Assembly: GCF_000775915.1 (NCBI RefSeq) | Contig: NZ_BBLT01000005.1 | Location: forward strand, 1 to 64,000 | DNA from: Sporocytophaga myxococcoides | GTDB taxonomy: Bacteria > Bacteroidota > Bacteroidia > Cytophagales > Cytophagaceae | Length of the DNA stretch: 64,000 bases | Direction: 5' to 3' | Part shown: one piece after another, positions 27,383 through 37,272 of the stretch | Layout: every line of letters begins with the position of its first letter | Numbering within the stretch: the first letter of the stretch is position 1 | The notes under the pieces: generated by a model | Databases searched by the model: none | What the model was told of the DNA's origin: nothing | The model's input: only the letters and a program-made list of their open reading frames with translations | Program-made: the position numbers and the translations under genes

Positions 27383-30046
27383 CTAATAAACTATAAGTTT
27401 CTTAGTTACTGTTTGACCATCCAGGTTTATTCTGACTAGGTAAAATCCTGGTGTTAAGTTCGAAATTTCGATTCTTTCAGGGATTTCATTTCCTGCAGCA
27501 TTGTAAACGGATTTTCCCTGAATATCTGTAATCTCAAGGTTGTATTCTTCAGCTGGGGTTAAAATTTTAATTGTACAAGCCCCATTGTTTGGATTAGGAT
27601 AAACAGCAACTTCAGGAGTGAAGTGATTTAAACTTACAACCTTGCTGAAGCTGTATGCTCCATTATAATCGACTTGTTTCAGACGATAATAATTAGTACC
27701 TGAAAGCGGTGCTTGATCAAAGAAAGAGTATGAAACAACATTATTTATGGTTCCATTACCTTCTACACGTCCGATCTGGCTAAATGTTTTCCCGTCATCA
27801 CTTCTTTCAATAATGAAATAAGCATTATTTTTTTCCCATGAAGTGGTCCACATAAGCTTATTTCTGTCGCCATCACTTGCAGCTGCAAAACTTAAAAGCT
27901 CAATTGGAAGTGGACAGAGTTCATAGGCTTCGATTGCTGGAGAAACAGAATAATTTTTACATGGATCATTGATATTGGCATAGTTCCCCACTCCCTGGAA
28001 GTTGTTTTTATCATTAAAGATAAGTTGCGTAGCTGCAATTACTCTGAAATATACTTTGTCACCATCAGGTAAACCAGTGAAAGCCGCGTGAGCCAAGGCA
28101 TTTGCAATTGTATGTGACTCTGGAGTACCAGGTGCCCCAAGGTTTTTCCATGAAGTTACATCATTAGGTGTTCTGGTCCATTGATATAAGAAATAAGGAT
28201 TATTATTGTAATAGGCTTTAAGTAAAGCAGTAGTCTTAGTAAATAGGTCTAATTTATCTGTGCCGCAAATAGTTTTGGACTTTGATAAAGTTGCAAGATC
28301 GAAGAATAAATCAATAGCAGGAGGTGCACAAGCCATGATTTTTATATCATCAAGAACAAGATCATTACCATTTTCAGATACGTTCTGGTTGTTGATGATT
28401 TCCATTTTTAAAGAATTACCGGATAGGTTGATTTGAGCACCAATTCTTACCCATACACCTCCACCGTCAGCCTGACGAGTTGCAGTTGCAGAAGTTTCCA
28501 CAACGTTTGCAGCGTTTCCTCCATCTGTTAATCTTACCTTTACATCAACAGGATTATATGCTCCTGCAGCGCTGTTCGTAAATACAGCAATCCAACATTC
28601 AAAGAAGAGCTGCTTTCCGAAGCAAAGGTTAGATATAGTTCTTTCATATAAAGTTTTTCCTCCTGTATTTATTGGGCAATTGAGAAATAAAGCAGCCCCT
28701 TCAACAGTTCCCGAATGGTCATAACTTAGGTCAGGAGGAGTGGTAGGGCCTGTAACTCTATTGGCCCATTCTAATTTTGCACCATCATAACCATTGTGTG
28801 CATTATAACCTGTTAAATAGCCTGCTACTGCGTATTCTCCATCTAACGGTGTACCGGTACCTTTAAAGGTAGCATTTAAAGGAGCAGGAGCAATCGGCCA
28901 TCTAAATGGCGTTGTAGTAGTTTTCGTTACTTCAACAGGATTTAAGGGATCTGTATAGTCCCACACTTTGTAAGTTTTACCGGTTTTATCCGAAAGGTCT
29001 ATTCTTCCGAAGTCATCATAGTAGATTGTTTGTCTTGAGGCGGCAACTCCATTCTCCTGACAACAAGTAATTGCATTTACTGTTATTTCATTAGAAGTGA
29101 TAGGGGGGCCACCACCTGATGGAGTTAGAATTAATCTGAATTTATATTCTTTAACATTAGTTACTTCATACAATTGAGATTTATTTGTACCTCCCGGTAT
29201 GTCAGTCCATCCTGATCCTGAATTAACTTGCCATTTATAGCTTGCATTATAATCGGTTTTGGCTTGAAGAGAAATCTGTTCTCCTGCACATACTTCATTT
29301 CCTTGAGAGGAGATAATTGTTGGCTGAATAAAGCCTTTAACTTCAATTTTGGAAATTCCTGTAGCCTGGCATGATCCATTTCTAGTTGCATTTAATCTAA
29401 ATATCATATCCCCGCTATTCGTAGCTGTTCCAGTATATGTAACACTAGAGCAAGCACCCATCATAAGTTGTGGAGAGTCCGTTCCATTCAACTGGTTATT
29501 TTGATCAAGATTTATTCCCCCTTTAAACTCATCTCTGTCACTAGCACATGGTGCGTATGTCGAACTGGTAACACTACAATAGTTAACAGTTACTGACACT
29601 GCAGAGCTTGGAACCAGGCCTTTAACTGAATATTCTAGAACGTTGACATTACCACCTGCAGGTTTCGGAGAATACACAAACATGTAATCAGCAGGAGTGT
29701 TCTTTTTATATCTAATAGTGTCAAGCTTGAAGGGGCTATCTGTAATAGCATAGTAATAAGTAGCATTAAAAATATTTGTATTCACATTGGGGGCTAATGG
29801 CGGAGTGCTCGTTAAGCTTCCTGTCTGAATACCATATTGTACTATATCATCTAAACCAATATAAGTTCTTCCTGCATTTCCCGAGGAAGGATTAAAGTCT
29901 GTACCGGCAACCACAATTTGTCCGTAAGTATTATTTGTATAGATACTTAGTAAAAGCAGTATTAAAAACATTAAACATTTTCTAGAGCTTGACCAATGTC
30001 TTGTTGTATTTAAAAACCGTTCTTTTGTATTGATTTTTAGTATCAT
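27383..30046 (-). CDS. Large T9SS-exported protein with Ig-like module and sorting domain
   Basis: An 887-residue exported protein with a longer than usual N-terminus before the signal sequence (CLMFLILLLLSIYTNNTYGQ). It has an Ig-like/PKD-like segment (VCAGEQISLQAKTDYNASYK and WQVNSGSGWTDIPGG) and a jelly-roll-like middle (LFFECWIAVFTN, VRIGAQINLSGNSLKMEIIN). It ends with the same FN3-like block as its neighbour (YFIIERSDDGKTFSQIG, YYRLKQVDYNG) and a T9SS sorting domain (VYPNPNNGACTIKI ... TKKLIVY). The middle jelly-roll could bind carbohydrate, but no glycosidase motif is seen. It is convergent with the 24388 gene. Confidence 0.85.
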   Translation of the reverse strand: MILKINTKERFLNTTRHWSSSRKCLMFLILLLLSIYTNNTYGQIVVAGTDFNPSSGNAGRTYIGLDDIVQYGIQTGSLTSTPPLAPNVNTNIFNATYYYAITDSPFKLDTIRYKKNTPADYMFVYSPKPAGGNVNVLEYSVKGLVPSSAVSVTVNYCSVTSSTYAPCASDRDEFKGGINLDQNNQLNGTDSPQLMMGACSSVTYTGTATNSGDMIFRLNATRNGSCQATGISKIEVKGFIQPTIISSQGNEVCAGEQISLQAKTDYNASYKWQVNSGSGWTDIPGGTNKSQLYEVTNVKEYKFRLILTPSGGGPPITSNEITVNAITCCQENGVAASRQTIYYDDFGRIDLSDKTGKTYKVWDYTDPLNPVEVTKTTTTPFRWPIAPAPLNATFKGTGTPLDGEYAVAGYLTGYNAHNGYDGAKLEWANRVTGPTTPPDLSYDHSGTVEGAALFLNCPINTGGKTLYERTISNLCFGKQLFFECWIAVFTNSAAGAYNPVDVKVRLTDGGNAANVVETSATATRQADGGGVWVRIGAQINLSGNSLKMEIINNQNVSENGNDLVLDDIKIMACAPPAIDLFFDLATLSKSKTICGTDKLDLFTKTTALLKAYYNNNPYFLYQWTRTPNDVTSWKNLGAPGTPESHTIANALAHAAFTGLPDGDKVYFRVIAATQLIFNDKNNFQGVGNYANINDPCKNYSVSPAIEAYELCPLPIELLSFAAASDGDRNKLMWTTSWEKNNAYFIIERSDDGKTFSQIGRVEGNGTINNVVSYSFFDQAPLSGTNYYRLKQVDYNGAYSFSKVVSLNHFTPEVAVYPNPNNGACTIKILTPAEEYNLEITDIQGKSVYNAAGNEIPERIEISNLTPGFYLVRINLDGQTVTKKLIVY

Positions 30047-30281
30047 AATGTATTAAAGTTCTAATATCCTAAATAAACACATTCATTCATTACCCTCTAT
30101 ATGCCCAAAAGACAATTAAGGTAACTTTTTTTTCTGATATTTTTAGTGCTAAAGTAAAAATAATTGTTTGAATTGTATAATTCCAGCCTATTTTACATAC
30201 GAATCTCATGTTTAAAATTTTAGATGTATACAATGATTTTATGGAAAAAATCAATTTTTAAATTACATAATAGTGAAAATG

Positions 30282-30312
30282 TTTGATAGTTAATTGATTC
30301 TCTTTATTTTCG
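30282..30312 (+). promoter_or_regulatory. Probable promoter of the 30334 gene
   Basis: TTTG (30282-30285), a 19-nt spacer, then TATTTTCG (30305-30312) match the Bacteroidota TTTG/TAnnTTTG promoter except for one base in the -7 box. It lies 21 nt before the ATG. Confidence 0.5.
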
Positions 30313-30333
30313 CCGTTACAACCAGCGAAAATT

Positions 30334-31461
30334 ATGAAAACCAGCTTTTTGCCATTTTTAATGTGCATACTGATGCCTTTTTATACAGTGGCATCTTTAA
30401 ATCCCGGAGATATTGTCATTATTGAATACAATGCATCAAATCCTGACCAGTTCTCCTTTCTCTCTTTATCAGATGTGCCCGAAAATGAAGTAATTTATTT
30501 TACGGACTGTGGATGGTCCAAAGATGGATTGCTCCGGCGTAGTGAAGGTTTAATAAAATATGTAGTACCGCAAGGAGGTCTTTCCATAGGGACTGTTATT
30601 ACCTACACAGCTGATCAGAAGAATAATAATGGATTTACAACAACTGGAATAGATGGCTTTTTTGGCCTTGCTCAAGGTGGAGATCAATTGTTGGTATTTC
30701 AAGGAAACTTTGATTCACCTGTTTTTCTTTTCGGTTTAAACAATCTGGACGGTATTTGGCAAGACGATGCCACGACAACCAATTCTTCTGCATTACCTCC
30801 GGGACTTGAAATTGGAAAGACAGCGGTTAATCTCAGTGGAGGAGCAAATGCTTCATTTGATTGCACAAAAATTGTTAAGGATAAAAACCAGATGCTGGAA
30901 AATATATCCAATCCATTAAATTGGAATTACTCTTCTTCTCAGATCTTACAAGCATCATTATGTAGTTTTTCGATTCTGCCTATAGTTTTGTTAAAGTTCG
31001 AAGCAAATGTTTTTGAAAACGAGGTAATTTTAAATTGTCAACTGGGTTCTTGTACCAATAATTCACGGGTTATAATTGAAAGGTCTGAAGACGGGACTGA
31101 ATTTGAGATAATATTCAATGAAGTAATTCAAGGGGCGAGTCCTCTCGTCGAATTTTTAACAAATGATAAGAGATTTAATCATTCAAAATATTACAGATTG
31201 TATTTAAATCAGCAATTAATAAAAACGATCCTTGTTGAAGGAAAAATGGAGGCAGATAATTGGCCTCTCCAGCCCGAAGAAATTGGAATAATCAGTTTAT
31301 TTTCGGCAGATGGTCGTAAAATAGCAGAAACAACTTGTTACGGAAATGAACTGAAAATAAAAGCAGATGGTTTTAATCAAAACCTCGAAACTGGCATTTA
31401 TTTTTACACTGTAGTAAATAATAATGGAAAAAAAGTCGTCAGAAAGTTTTATAAATATTAG
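30334..31461 (+). CDS. Exported protein with degenerate FN3-like block and likely T9SS sorting tail
   Basis: A 375-residue protein with a signal peptide (ILMPFYTVASL). The N-terminal domain starts GDIVIIEYNASNPDQF and contains VIYFTDCGWSKDG, a module I have seen in other Bacteroidota secreted proteins but cannot assign a function. The second half repeats the pattern of the two neighbouring cargoes in a divergent form (ILPIVLLKFEANVFENEV, RVIIERSEDGTEFEI, YYRLYLNQQ). It ends with ETGIYFYTVVNNNGKKVVRKF, a weak T9SS sorting domain lacking the usual YPNP motif. Confidence 0.75.
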   Translation: MKTSFLPFLMCILMPFYTVASLNPGDIVIIEYNASNPDQFSFLSLSDVPENEVIYFTDCGWSKDGLLRRSEGLIKYVVPQGGLSIGTVITYTADQKNNNGFTTTGIDGFFGLAQGGDQLLVFQGNFDSPVFLFGLNNLDGIWQDDATTTNSSALPPGLEIGKTAVNLSGGANASFDCTKIVKDKNQMLENISNPLNWNYSSSQILQASLCSFSILPIVLLKFEANVFENEVILNCQLGSCTNNSRVIIERSEDGTEFEIIFNEVIQGASPLVEFLTNDKRFNHSKYYRLYLNQQLIKTILVEGKMEADNWPLQPEEIGIISLFSADGRKIAETTCYGNELKIKADGFNQNLETGIYFYTVVNNNGKKVVRKFYKY

Positions 31462-31509
31462 TTTTACGATTGATTAGTAAAATTTCATTGAAATAAATAA
31501 AGTTTCTTA

Positions 31510-32928
31510 ATGAAGAAGCTGGATAAATTGATACTTACGGCTTTTTTAGGCCCCTTTTTTTTAACATTTGTAGTTGTAGTTTTTATATTACTGACTCAAT
31601 ATCTTCTTAAGTACCTGGAGGATTTTGTTGGTAAAGATCTTGGATTTAGTGTTTTTGCCGAATTGATTTTTTATTTCAGTTTGAATATGGTGCCGGTAGC
31701 GCTACCTTTAGCCGTATTACTGTCTTCCTTAATGACCTTCGGAAACCTTGGTGAACACTTTGAGCTTACCGCTATTAAAAGTGCGGGAATTTCTCTTACA
31801 AGGGCACTTTTGCCAATAGGATTTATTGTAATTCTTTTGTCAGTAATTGCATTCTTTTTTAATAATAATATAGTTCCTAAGGCAAATTTGAAAGCATATA
31901 GTCTCCTGTATGATATTCGACAAAAAAAACCTGCATTGGATTTTAAAGAAGGTGCTTTCTATAATGGATTGCCTGGATATAGCATAAAAGTAGGTAAAAA
32001 GTTTCCGGATGGCCGAACACTAAAAAACCTTATGATTTATGATCATAGTCAAGGAAAAGGTAATACGGATCTGATTGTTGCAGATTCGGGAAAAATGTAC
32101 ATGGCTTATAATGACAAGTATCTGATTCTTGAATTATTTAACGGAAAAAACTTTTCGGAAACACAGGATAATGAACGACCGCAGGGGTATACTTTTTTAA
32201 GGAATGAATTCAAGAAAAGTAAAATGGTTTTTAGTCTTGAATCCTTTGAGCTCAATAGAACAAAAGAGGAGTTATTCGCAACGAATAAATTAATGTTAAA
32301 TGTGGCTGAATTACAAAAGACTTCAGATTCATTGCGTAATGAAAAAAAGAATATTGAAAAAAGTCTGGAGGGGAATGTTAAGCCTTATTATAGTTTTCAT
32401 ACCAGACAAGATAGTGTTGCAAGAAAAGTTTCAAAAGCACAGGCAATTAATGTAAATGATTCTTTAGTGAAGGCCAATAAGCAACAGATCCTAAATAGGG
32501 CTGTTAATCAGGCTAGAAGTATTAAAGCATTTACTTCAACCCACGTAGAAAGATTATATCACCTAACTAAAGATTCTAATATATTTGAAATTGAAAAGTA
32601 TAGAAAGTATACACAATCACTTGCCTGCATTATCATGTTTCTTATTGGAGCGCCATTAGGAGCTATCATTAAAAAAGGCGGGTTCGGAATTCCGGTGCTT
32701 ATTTCAATTATTTTTTTCATACTTTTTTATGTACTATCTATCATGGGAGAAAAGTGGGCAAAAGAAAGTCTGATAGAAGTACCGATAGGTATGTGGTGGG
32801 CCAATTGTATGCTCTTTCCTGTAGGTTTGTTCTTTTGGTACAAAGCAAGAAAAGATTCCAGATTACTTGAAACGGATATCTATACACCCTTAATTTCAGC
32901 GGTTAAAAAGATTTTTAAGAAGAAATAG
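31510..32928 (+). CDS. LptF/LptG-type lipopolysaccharide export permease
   Basis: A 472-residue inner-membrane protein of the YjgP/YjgQ family, which with LptB moves lipopolysaccharide towards the outer membrane. Three TM helices are N-terminal (about 8-35, 53-80 and 100-122) with the family segment LPLAVLLSSLMTFGNLGEHFELTAIKSAGIS. A periplasmic beta-jellyroll carries a long helical insertion typical of Bacteroidota (about 240-350). Three C-terminal helices include FLIGAPLGAIIKKGGFGIPVL. I cannot tell F from G. It begins 48 nt after the exported-protein gene. Confidence 0.92.
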   Translation: MKKLDKLILTAFLGPFFLTFVVVVFILLTQYLLKYLEDFVGKDLGFSVFAELIFYFSLNMVPVALPLAVLLSSLMTFGNLGEHFELTAIKSAGISLTRALLPIGFIVILLSVIAFFFNNNIVPKANLKAYSLLYDIRQKKPALDFKEGAFYNGLPGYSIKVGKKFPDGRTLKNLMIYDHSQGKGNTDLIVADSGKMYMAYNDKYLILELFNGKNFSETQDNERPQGYTFLRNEFKKSKMVFSLESFELNRTKEELFATNKLMLNVAELQKTSDSLRNEKKNIEKSLEGNVKPYYSFHTRQDSVARKVSKAQAINVNDSLVKANKQQILNRAVNQARSIKAFTSTHVERLYHLTKDSNIFEIEKYRKYTQSLACIIMFLIGAPLGAIIKKGGFGIPVLISIIFFILFYVLSIMGEKWAKESLIEVPIGMWWANCMLFPVGLFFWYKARKDSRLLETDIYTPLISAVKKIFKKK

Positions 32929-32952
32929 GTTGAATTTAATATTCTGTTAATA

Positions 32953-32984
32953 TTTGTATATTAAAATGTAGTTTAATATCTTTG
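32953..32984 (+). promoter_or_regulatory. Promoter of rpsO
   Basis: TTTG (32953-32956), a 20-nt spacer and TATCTTTG (32977-32984) match the Bacteroidota consensus perfectly. It lies 40 nt before the ATG of rpsO. Confidence 0.75.
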
Positions 32985-33024
32985 CGGTTTATTAAATCGG
33001 AATATAAGTAGACAAATAAAAGGC

Positions 33025-33300
33025 ATGTATTTAAGCACAGAAAAAAAACAGGAGATCTTTAAAAAAAACAGCAGAGAAAAATCTGCTAAGGATACTGGTT
33101 CATCTGAATCTCAAATTGCTCTTTTCACCCATAGAATCAATTATTTGACAGAGCATTTGAAAACTCATCCCAAAGACTTCTCTACAAGATTAGGACTTTT
33201 GAAACTTGTTGGTAAAAGAAGAAGAATCTTGGATTATCTTCAAAATGTAGATATTGATCGTTACAGAGCAATAATCGCTGAACACAATTTGAGAAAATAA
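33025..33300 (+). CDS. rpsO: 30S ribosomal protein S15
   Basis: A 91-residue primary 16S-rRNA-binding ribosomal protein. The conserved core is clear: DTGSSESQIALFTHRINYLT, then EHLKTHPKDF, LLKLVGKRRRILDYL and YRAIIAEHNLRK. Full length. It precedes pnp, the order also found in many bacteria, with a terminator-like hairpin between them. Confidence 0.98.
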   Translation: MYLSTEKKQEIFKKNSREKSAKDTGSSESQIALFTHRINYLTEHLKTHPKDFSTRLGLLKLVGKRRRILDYLQNVDIDRYRAIIAEHNLRK

Positions 33301-33307
33301 AAAAATT

Positions 33308-33336
33308 GAGGGGATTCGGTCGAATTCCCTCTTTTT
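33308..33336 (+). terminator. Terminator or attenuator between rpsO and pnp
   Basis: GAGGGGATTCG (33308-33318) pairs with CGAATTCCCTC (33321-33331, one G-U) around a 2-nt loop as drawn, followed by TTTTT. Read-through would be needed for rpsO-pnp co-transcription. Confidence 0.75.
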
Positions 33337-33407
33337 ATTATTTGCTTCGCTATTTTTGATGTCCGCAAATCTGATTTTTAATTCACAAGAGTTTTATAAA
33401 ATTAAAG

Positions 33408-35555
33408 ATGTCGTTAAACATAATTAGGAAAAATATTCCTTTAGAAGACGGAAGAGTTATTTCCATAGAAACAGGGAAATTGGCCAAACAGGCGGATGGT
33501 TCTGTGGTAGTGAGATTGGGAAATACAATGCTTCTTGCTACTGTAGTTTCTGCCATAGAAGTAAAAGAAGGTGTAGATTTTATGCCTTTATCAGTTGATT
33601 ATCAGGAGAAATTTGCTTCTGCAGGGAAAATTCCTGGAGGCTTTTTAAAGAGGGAAGGAAAATTAAGTGATATGGAAGTTTTGGTCTCCAGACTAGTGGA
33701 TAGAGCTATGAGACCTTTGTTTCCAGATGATTATCATGCTGATACTCAGGTAAACATAAGCCTGATTTCTGCTGATAAAGATGCTCTGCCGGATTGTCTT
33801 GCAGCTCTTGCAGCTTCAGCAGCGATGGCAGTTTCAGATATTCCATTTAATGGACCGATATCTGAAGTTAGAGTTATAAGAAAAGACGGAAGATTTTTAA
33901 TCAATCCCACTCCACTTCAAATGGTGGGAGCAGATTTAGATCTTATTGTGGGTGCTTCTTATGACAATATTGTGATGGTGGAAGGTGAAATGAACGAGGT
34001 ACCGGAATCAGTGATGTTGGAAGCGTTAAAAGTTGCTCATGATACAATCAAAGTACATTGCACCATCCTTAAAGAGCTTGAAGCTGAGGCAGGTAAAACA
34101 CAAAAGAGAGAATATTGTCATGAAGTAAATAGTGCAGAACTTAAAGAAAGAATGCATAAAGAGCTTTATGATAAAGTATATGCTGTTGCAAAACAGGGAA
34201 ATGCCAATAAAGCTGTAAGAGGGGAATCTTTTAAGGCAATAAAGAAGGCATTTATAGAGTCTTTACCTGAAGATCATACTGAAGATTTAAAATTGATCAG
34301 TAAATATTACCATGAAATCGAGAAAGAAGCTGTAAGAAACATGGTTTTAGATGAGAGAGTAAGGTTAGATAACAGAAAGCTTGATGAAATAAGACCAATA
34401 TGGTGTGAAGTAGATTATCTGCCTTCAGCCCATGGTTCTGCAATATTTACAAGAGGAGAGACTCAATCTCTTACTACTGCAACCTTGGGAACCAAACTGG
34501 ACGAGCAAATGATCGACAGTGCAATGGTTGCGGGTACAAACAAGTTTATGCTTCATTATAATTTTCCTGGATTTTCTACAGGTGAAGTTAAACCAAACAG
34601 AGGACCAGGAAGAAGAGAAGTTGGGCACGGAAACCTGGCTCTTAGAGCTTTGAAAAAGGTATTACCTCCTGAATCTGAAAATCCATACACTATTCGTATC
34701 GTTTCTGATATTTTAGAATCTAATGGATCTTCCTCAATGGCAACAGTTTGTGCCGGAACTTTAGCCCTAATGGATGCAGGAGTTCAAATTAAGGCACCTG
34801 TATCTGGTATTGCGATGGGATTGATCTCTGACTACAAAACAAATAGATGGGCAGTTCTTTCTGATATTCTTGGTGATGAAGATCATCTTGGTGATATGGA
34901 CTTTAAAATAACAGGAACTGAGCAGGGAATTACTGCATGTCAGATGGATATGAAAGTCGAAGGGTTGTCTTATGAAATACTTGAGAAAGCGCTTGAGCAA
35001 GCTAAAAACGGAAGACTTCACATTCTTAATGAAATTAAGAAAACTCTAGATGCACCGAAAGCTGATCTAAAACCTCATACTCCTCGATCTTTTGCGATAA
35101 GAATTCCTAAAGATATGATCGGTGCTGTAATCGGTCCTGGAGGAAAAGTAGTCCAGGAAATACAAAAAGTTACTGGAGCCACGTTGATTATTGAAGAAGT
35201 TGAGGATGGTGGTTTGGTAAATGTTTTTGCCAAGGATAAAGAAGTAATGGACAAGGCTGTGAAATGGGTAAAAGGAATTGTGGCTATTCCTGAAGTGGGA
35301 GAGGTTTACCAAGGTAAAGTTAAGTCTATAATGCCATTTGGAGCTTTTGTCGAGTTTATGCCTGGCAAAGACGGTTTACTTCACATTTCTGAAATTAAGT
35401 GGGAAAGATTGGAGAATATGGAGGGTGTTTTGGAAGTTGGAGAAGAAGTTAAGGTTAAACTAGTGGAAGTTGACAAAAAAACTGGTAAATTCAGATTATC
35501 ACGCAAAGTATTGATACCGAAGCCGGAAAAAAAAGAATCGGAACAAAGCAAATAA
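33408..35555 (+). CDS. pnp: Polyribonucleotide nucleotidyltransferase (PNPase)
   Basis: A 715-residue 3'-to-5' phosphorolytic exoribonuclease. Two RNase PH-like domains are present ([20 protein letters not shown] and [16 protein letters not shown] in the first; [40 protein letters not shown] and [20 protein letters not shown] in the second). They are separated by the usual helical segment. A KH domain follows ([20 protein letters not shown]) and then an S1 domain ([20 protein letters not shown]). All domains are intact. It acts in mRNA decay. Confidence 0.98.
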   Translation: MSLNIIRKNIPLEDGRVISIETGKLAKQADGSVVVRLGNTMLLATVVSAIEVKEGVDFMPLSVDYQEKFASAGKIPGGFLKREGKLSDMEVLVSRLVDRAMRPLFPDDYHADTQVNISLISADKDALPDCLAALAASAAMAVSDIPFNGPISEVRVIRKDGRFLINPTPLQMVGADLDLIVGASYDNIVMVEGEMNEVPESVMLEALKVAHDTIKVHCTILKELEAEAGKTQKREYCHEVNSAELKERMHKELYDKVYAVAKQGNANKAVRGESFKAIKKAFIESLPEDHTEDLKLISKYYHEIEKEAVRNMVLDERVRLDNRKLDEIRPIWCEVDYLPSAHGSAIFTRGETQSLTTATLGTKLDEQMIDSAMVAGTNKFMLHYNFPGFSTGEVKPNRGPGRREVGHGNLALRALKKVLPPESENPYTIRIVSDILESNGSSSMATVCAGTLALMDAGVQIKAPVSGIAMGLISDYKTNRWAVLSDILGDEDHLGDMDFKITGTEQGITACQMDMKVEGLSYEILEKALEQAKNGRLHILNEIKKTLDAPKADLKPHTPRSFAIRIPKDMIGAVIGPGGKVVQEIQKVTGATLIIEEVEDGGLVNVFAKDKEVMDKAVKWVKGIVAIPEVGEVYQGKVKSIMPFGAFVEFMPGKDGLLHISEIKWERLENMEGVLEVGEEVKVKLVEVDKKTGKFRLSRKVLIPKPEKKESEQSK

Positions 35556-35677
35556 ACTTCATCTAATAAGAGCAGAATTTTATAACTAAAGCAAAAAAAA
35601 AATCGTTTCACTAATTAAATTTTGCACTTGATTTTCGCTTAATTTTGTCATCTATACAAGCATAAATACCCAATTTA

Positions 35678-36541
35678 ATGAGACAGCTTAAGATAAGCAA
35701 ACAGATTACCAACAGGGAAAGCCAGTCACTTGACAAATATCTTCAGGAGATTGGAAAGGTGGATCTACTTACCCCTGATGAAGAAGTGGAACTGGCGAAG
35801 AGAATCAGAGAAGGTGATCAGTTAGCTTTGGAAAAGCTTACAAAAGCAAACCTTAGATTCGTTGTTTCTGTTGCAAAACAATATCAAAATCAAGGACTTT
35901 CGCTGGGAGATTTGATTAATGAAGGGAATCTTGGCCTTATTAAAGCTGCTCAGAGATTTGACGAAACAAGAGGTTTTAAGTTTATTTCTTATGCCGTATG
36001 GTGGATTCGTCAATCAATCCTTCAGGCATTAGCCGAGCAGTCAAGAATTGTAAGACTACCCTTAAACAGAGTTGGTTCTTTAAATAAAATATCCAAAACC
36101 TTTTCTGATCTTGAGCAAAAATACGAGAGAGAGCCTTCCCCGGATGAACTTGCTGAAGTATTAGAGGTAAGTACTTCTGAAGTTGTTGATACTCTCAAAA
36201 TTTCAGGTCGTCATGTTTCAATGGACGCCCCCTTTGTTCAGGGAGAAGAAAATAGCCTTCTGGATGTTTTGGAAAATGATAGTGAGGTTACCCCTGATTC
36301 AGAACTGATGAATGACTCCTTGAGAAAAGAAGTTCAAAGAGCACTTTCAACATTAACGCAACGTGAAGCAGATGTAATTACTCTTTATTTCGGTCTTAAT
36401 GGAGAGCATTCCATGACATTGGAAGAGATCGGAGAGAAATTCAACCTTACAAGAGAGAGGGTTCGTCAGATTAAAGAAAAAGCGATCAGAAGATTAAGAC
36501 ATACTTCAAGGAGTAAAGCACTTAAACCTTATTTAGGTTAA
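35678..36541 (+). CDS. rpoD: Primary sigma-70 factor of RNA polymerase (short Bacteroidota form)
   Basis: A 287-residue housekeeping sigma factor. It starts near region 1.2 ([20 protein letters not shown]), without the acidic region 1.1 of proteobacterial RpoD. Region 2 contains [20 protein letters not shown] and region 4 contains [20 protein letters not shown]. This is the known architecture of the Bacteroidota primary sigma, which recognises TTTG/TAnnTTTG promoters; several such promoters occur in this window. The gene follows pnp by 122 nt. A strong terminator closes it. Confidence 0.95.
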   Translation: MRQLKISKQITNRESQSLDKYLQEIGKVDLLTPDEEVELAKRIREGDQLALEKLTKANLRFVVSVAKQYQNQGLSLGDLINEGNLGLIKAAQRFDETRGFKFISYAVWWIRQSILQALAEQSRIVRLPLNRVGSLNKISKTFSDLEQKYEREPSPDELAEVLEVSTSEVVDTLKISGRHVSMDAPFVQGEENSLLDVLENDSEVTPDSELMNDSLRKEVQRALSTLTQREADVITLYFGLNGEHSMTLEEIGEKFNLTRERVRQIKEKAIRRLRHTSRSKALKPYLG

Positions 36542-36544
36542 TCT

Positions 36545-36579
36545 AATTAAAAAAAGCCCATTTAGGGCTTTTTTTAATT
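36545..36579. terminator. Bidirectional terminator after the sigma factor gene
   Basis: A perfect 15-bp stem (36545-36559 with 36565-36579) with a 5-nt loop and flanking A/T runs. It also overlaps the last codons of the convergent lipoprotein gene. Confidence 0.92.
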
Positions 36580-37047
36580 TCTTTTAACTATCTTTTGTTT
36601 ATTCACATCTATTACTTTTCTCACTTTTCCCTTTTCAATCAGTTGTATGTAGGTGAGCCGTCCTTTATCATCATACCTGTGTACTTCTTCTCCCTTTTTC
36701 GTTTTAGTGAATTTATATACAAGTTTCCCCCTTTCATTATACCTTTTTATTAATACTTTTTTATCAGGTTTTTCTTCCTTAATTGGCCATATTTTAGAGT
36801 AATTCCTTGATTTTTCATAGGATCTCCTTTTGCCATTTTCATAATATTCTTTGTATTTCATGCGGTTACCAATTATATCATTATTAGCAGTTGGCCTTCT
36901 GATAGTTGTTTCTCGCTTCACAATTTTTGTTTTACCATTATCATGTTTTTCTTTTGTGTTAACGACAGTTCTTTTTTTGCATGAGTATGAAATAAAAGAT
37001 ACAAAAAGTAACATTAATAGAATTGAAATATTTCTGCTCGATTTCAT
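36574..37047 (-). CDS. Small lipoprotein with MORN-like/YwqK-type repeats
   Basis: I choose the start at 37047 (157 residues), which gives a proper lipoprotein signal (ISILLMLLFVSFISYSC); an ATG six codons upstream at 37065 is also possible. After the lipid-anchor Cys the chain is very basic and contains imperfect short beta repeats (MKYKEYYENGKRRSYEKS, LIKRYNERGKLVYKFTKTK, EVHRYDDKGRLTYIQLIEKG). These resemble MORN-variant or YwqK-like repeats. No catalytic motif is visible. It is most likely a periplasmic or outer-membrane scaffold of unknown role. Confidence 0.75.
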   Translation of the reverse strand: MKSSRNISILLMLLFVSFISYSCKKRTVVNTKEKHDNGKTKIVKRETTIRRPTANNDIIGNRMKYKEYYENGKRRSYEKSRNYSKIWPIKEEKPDKKVLIKRYNERGKLVYKFTKTKKGEEVHRYDDKGRLTYIQLIEKGKVRKVIDVNKQKIVKRN

Positions 37048-37272
37048 TTTATAAAATTTTGGCATTCAACACTTATCTAGACTTCATATCAGAACAACCT
37101 GGGAATTTATAAACTTGTTAAATTTTGTCGCAAAGGACTGAACAACAATGATAATAGATTGTAGTTGTTCTCTAATTTTATTGGATGAACGGAACTTTAT
37201 GCCGGAACATATGGTTTTGGATTAATAGGGATTTTTCACGAAATTCACAGCCTTAAAAATTTCACGTTTGTT

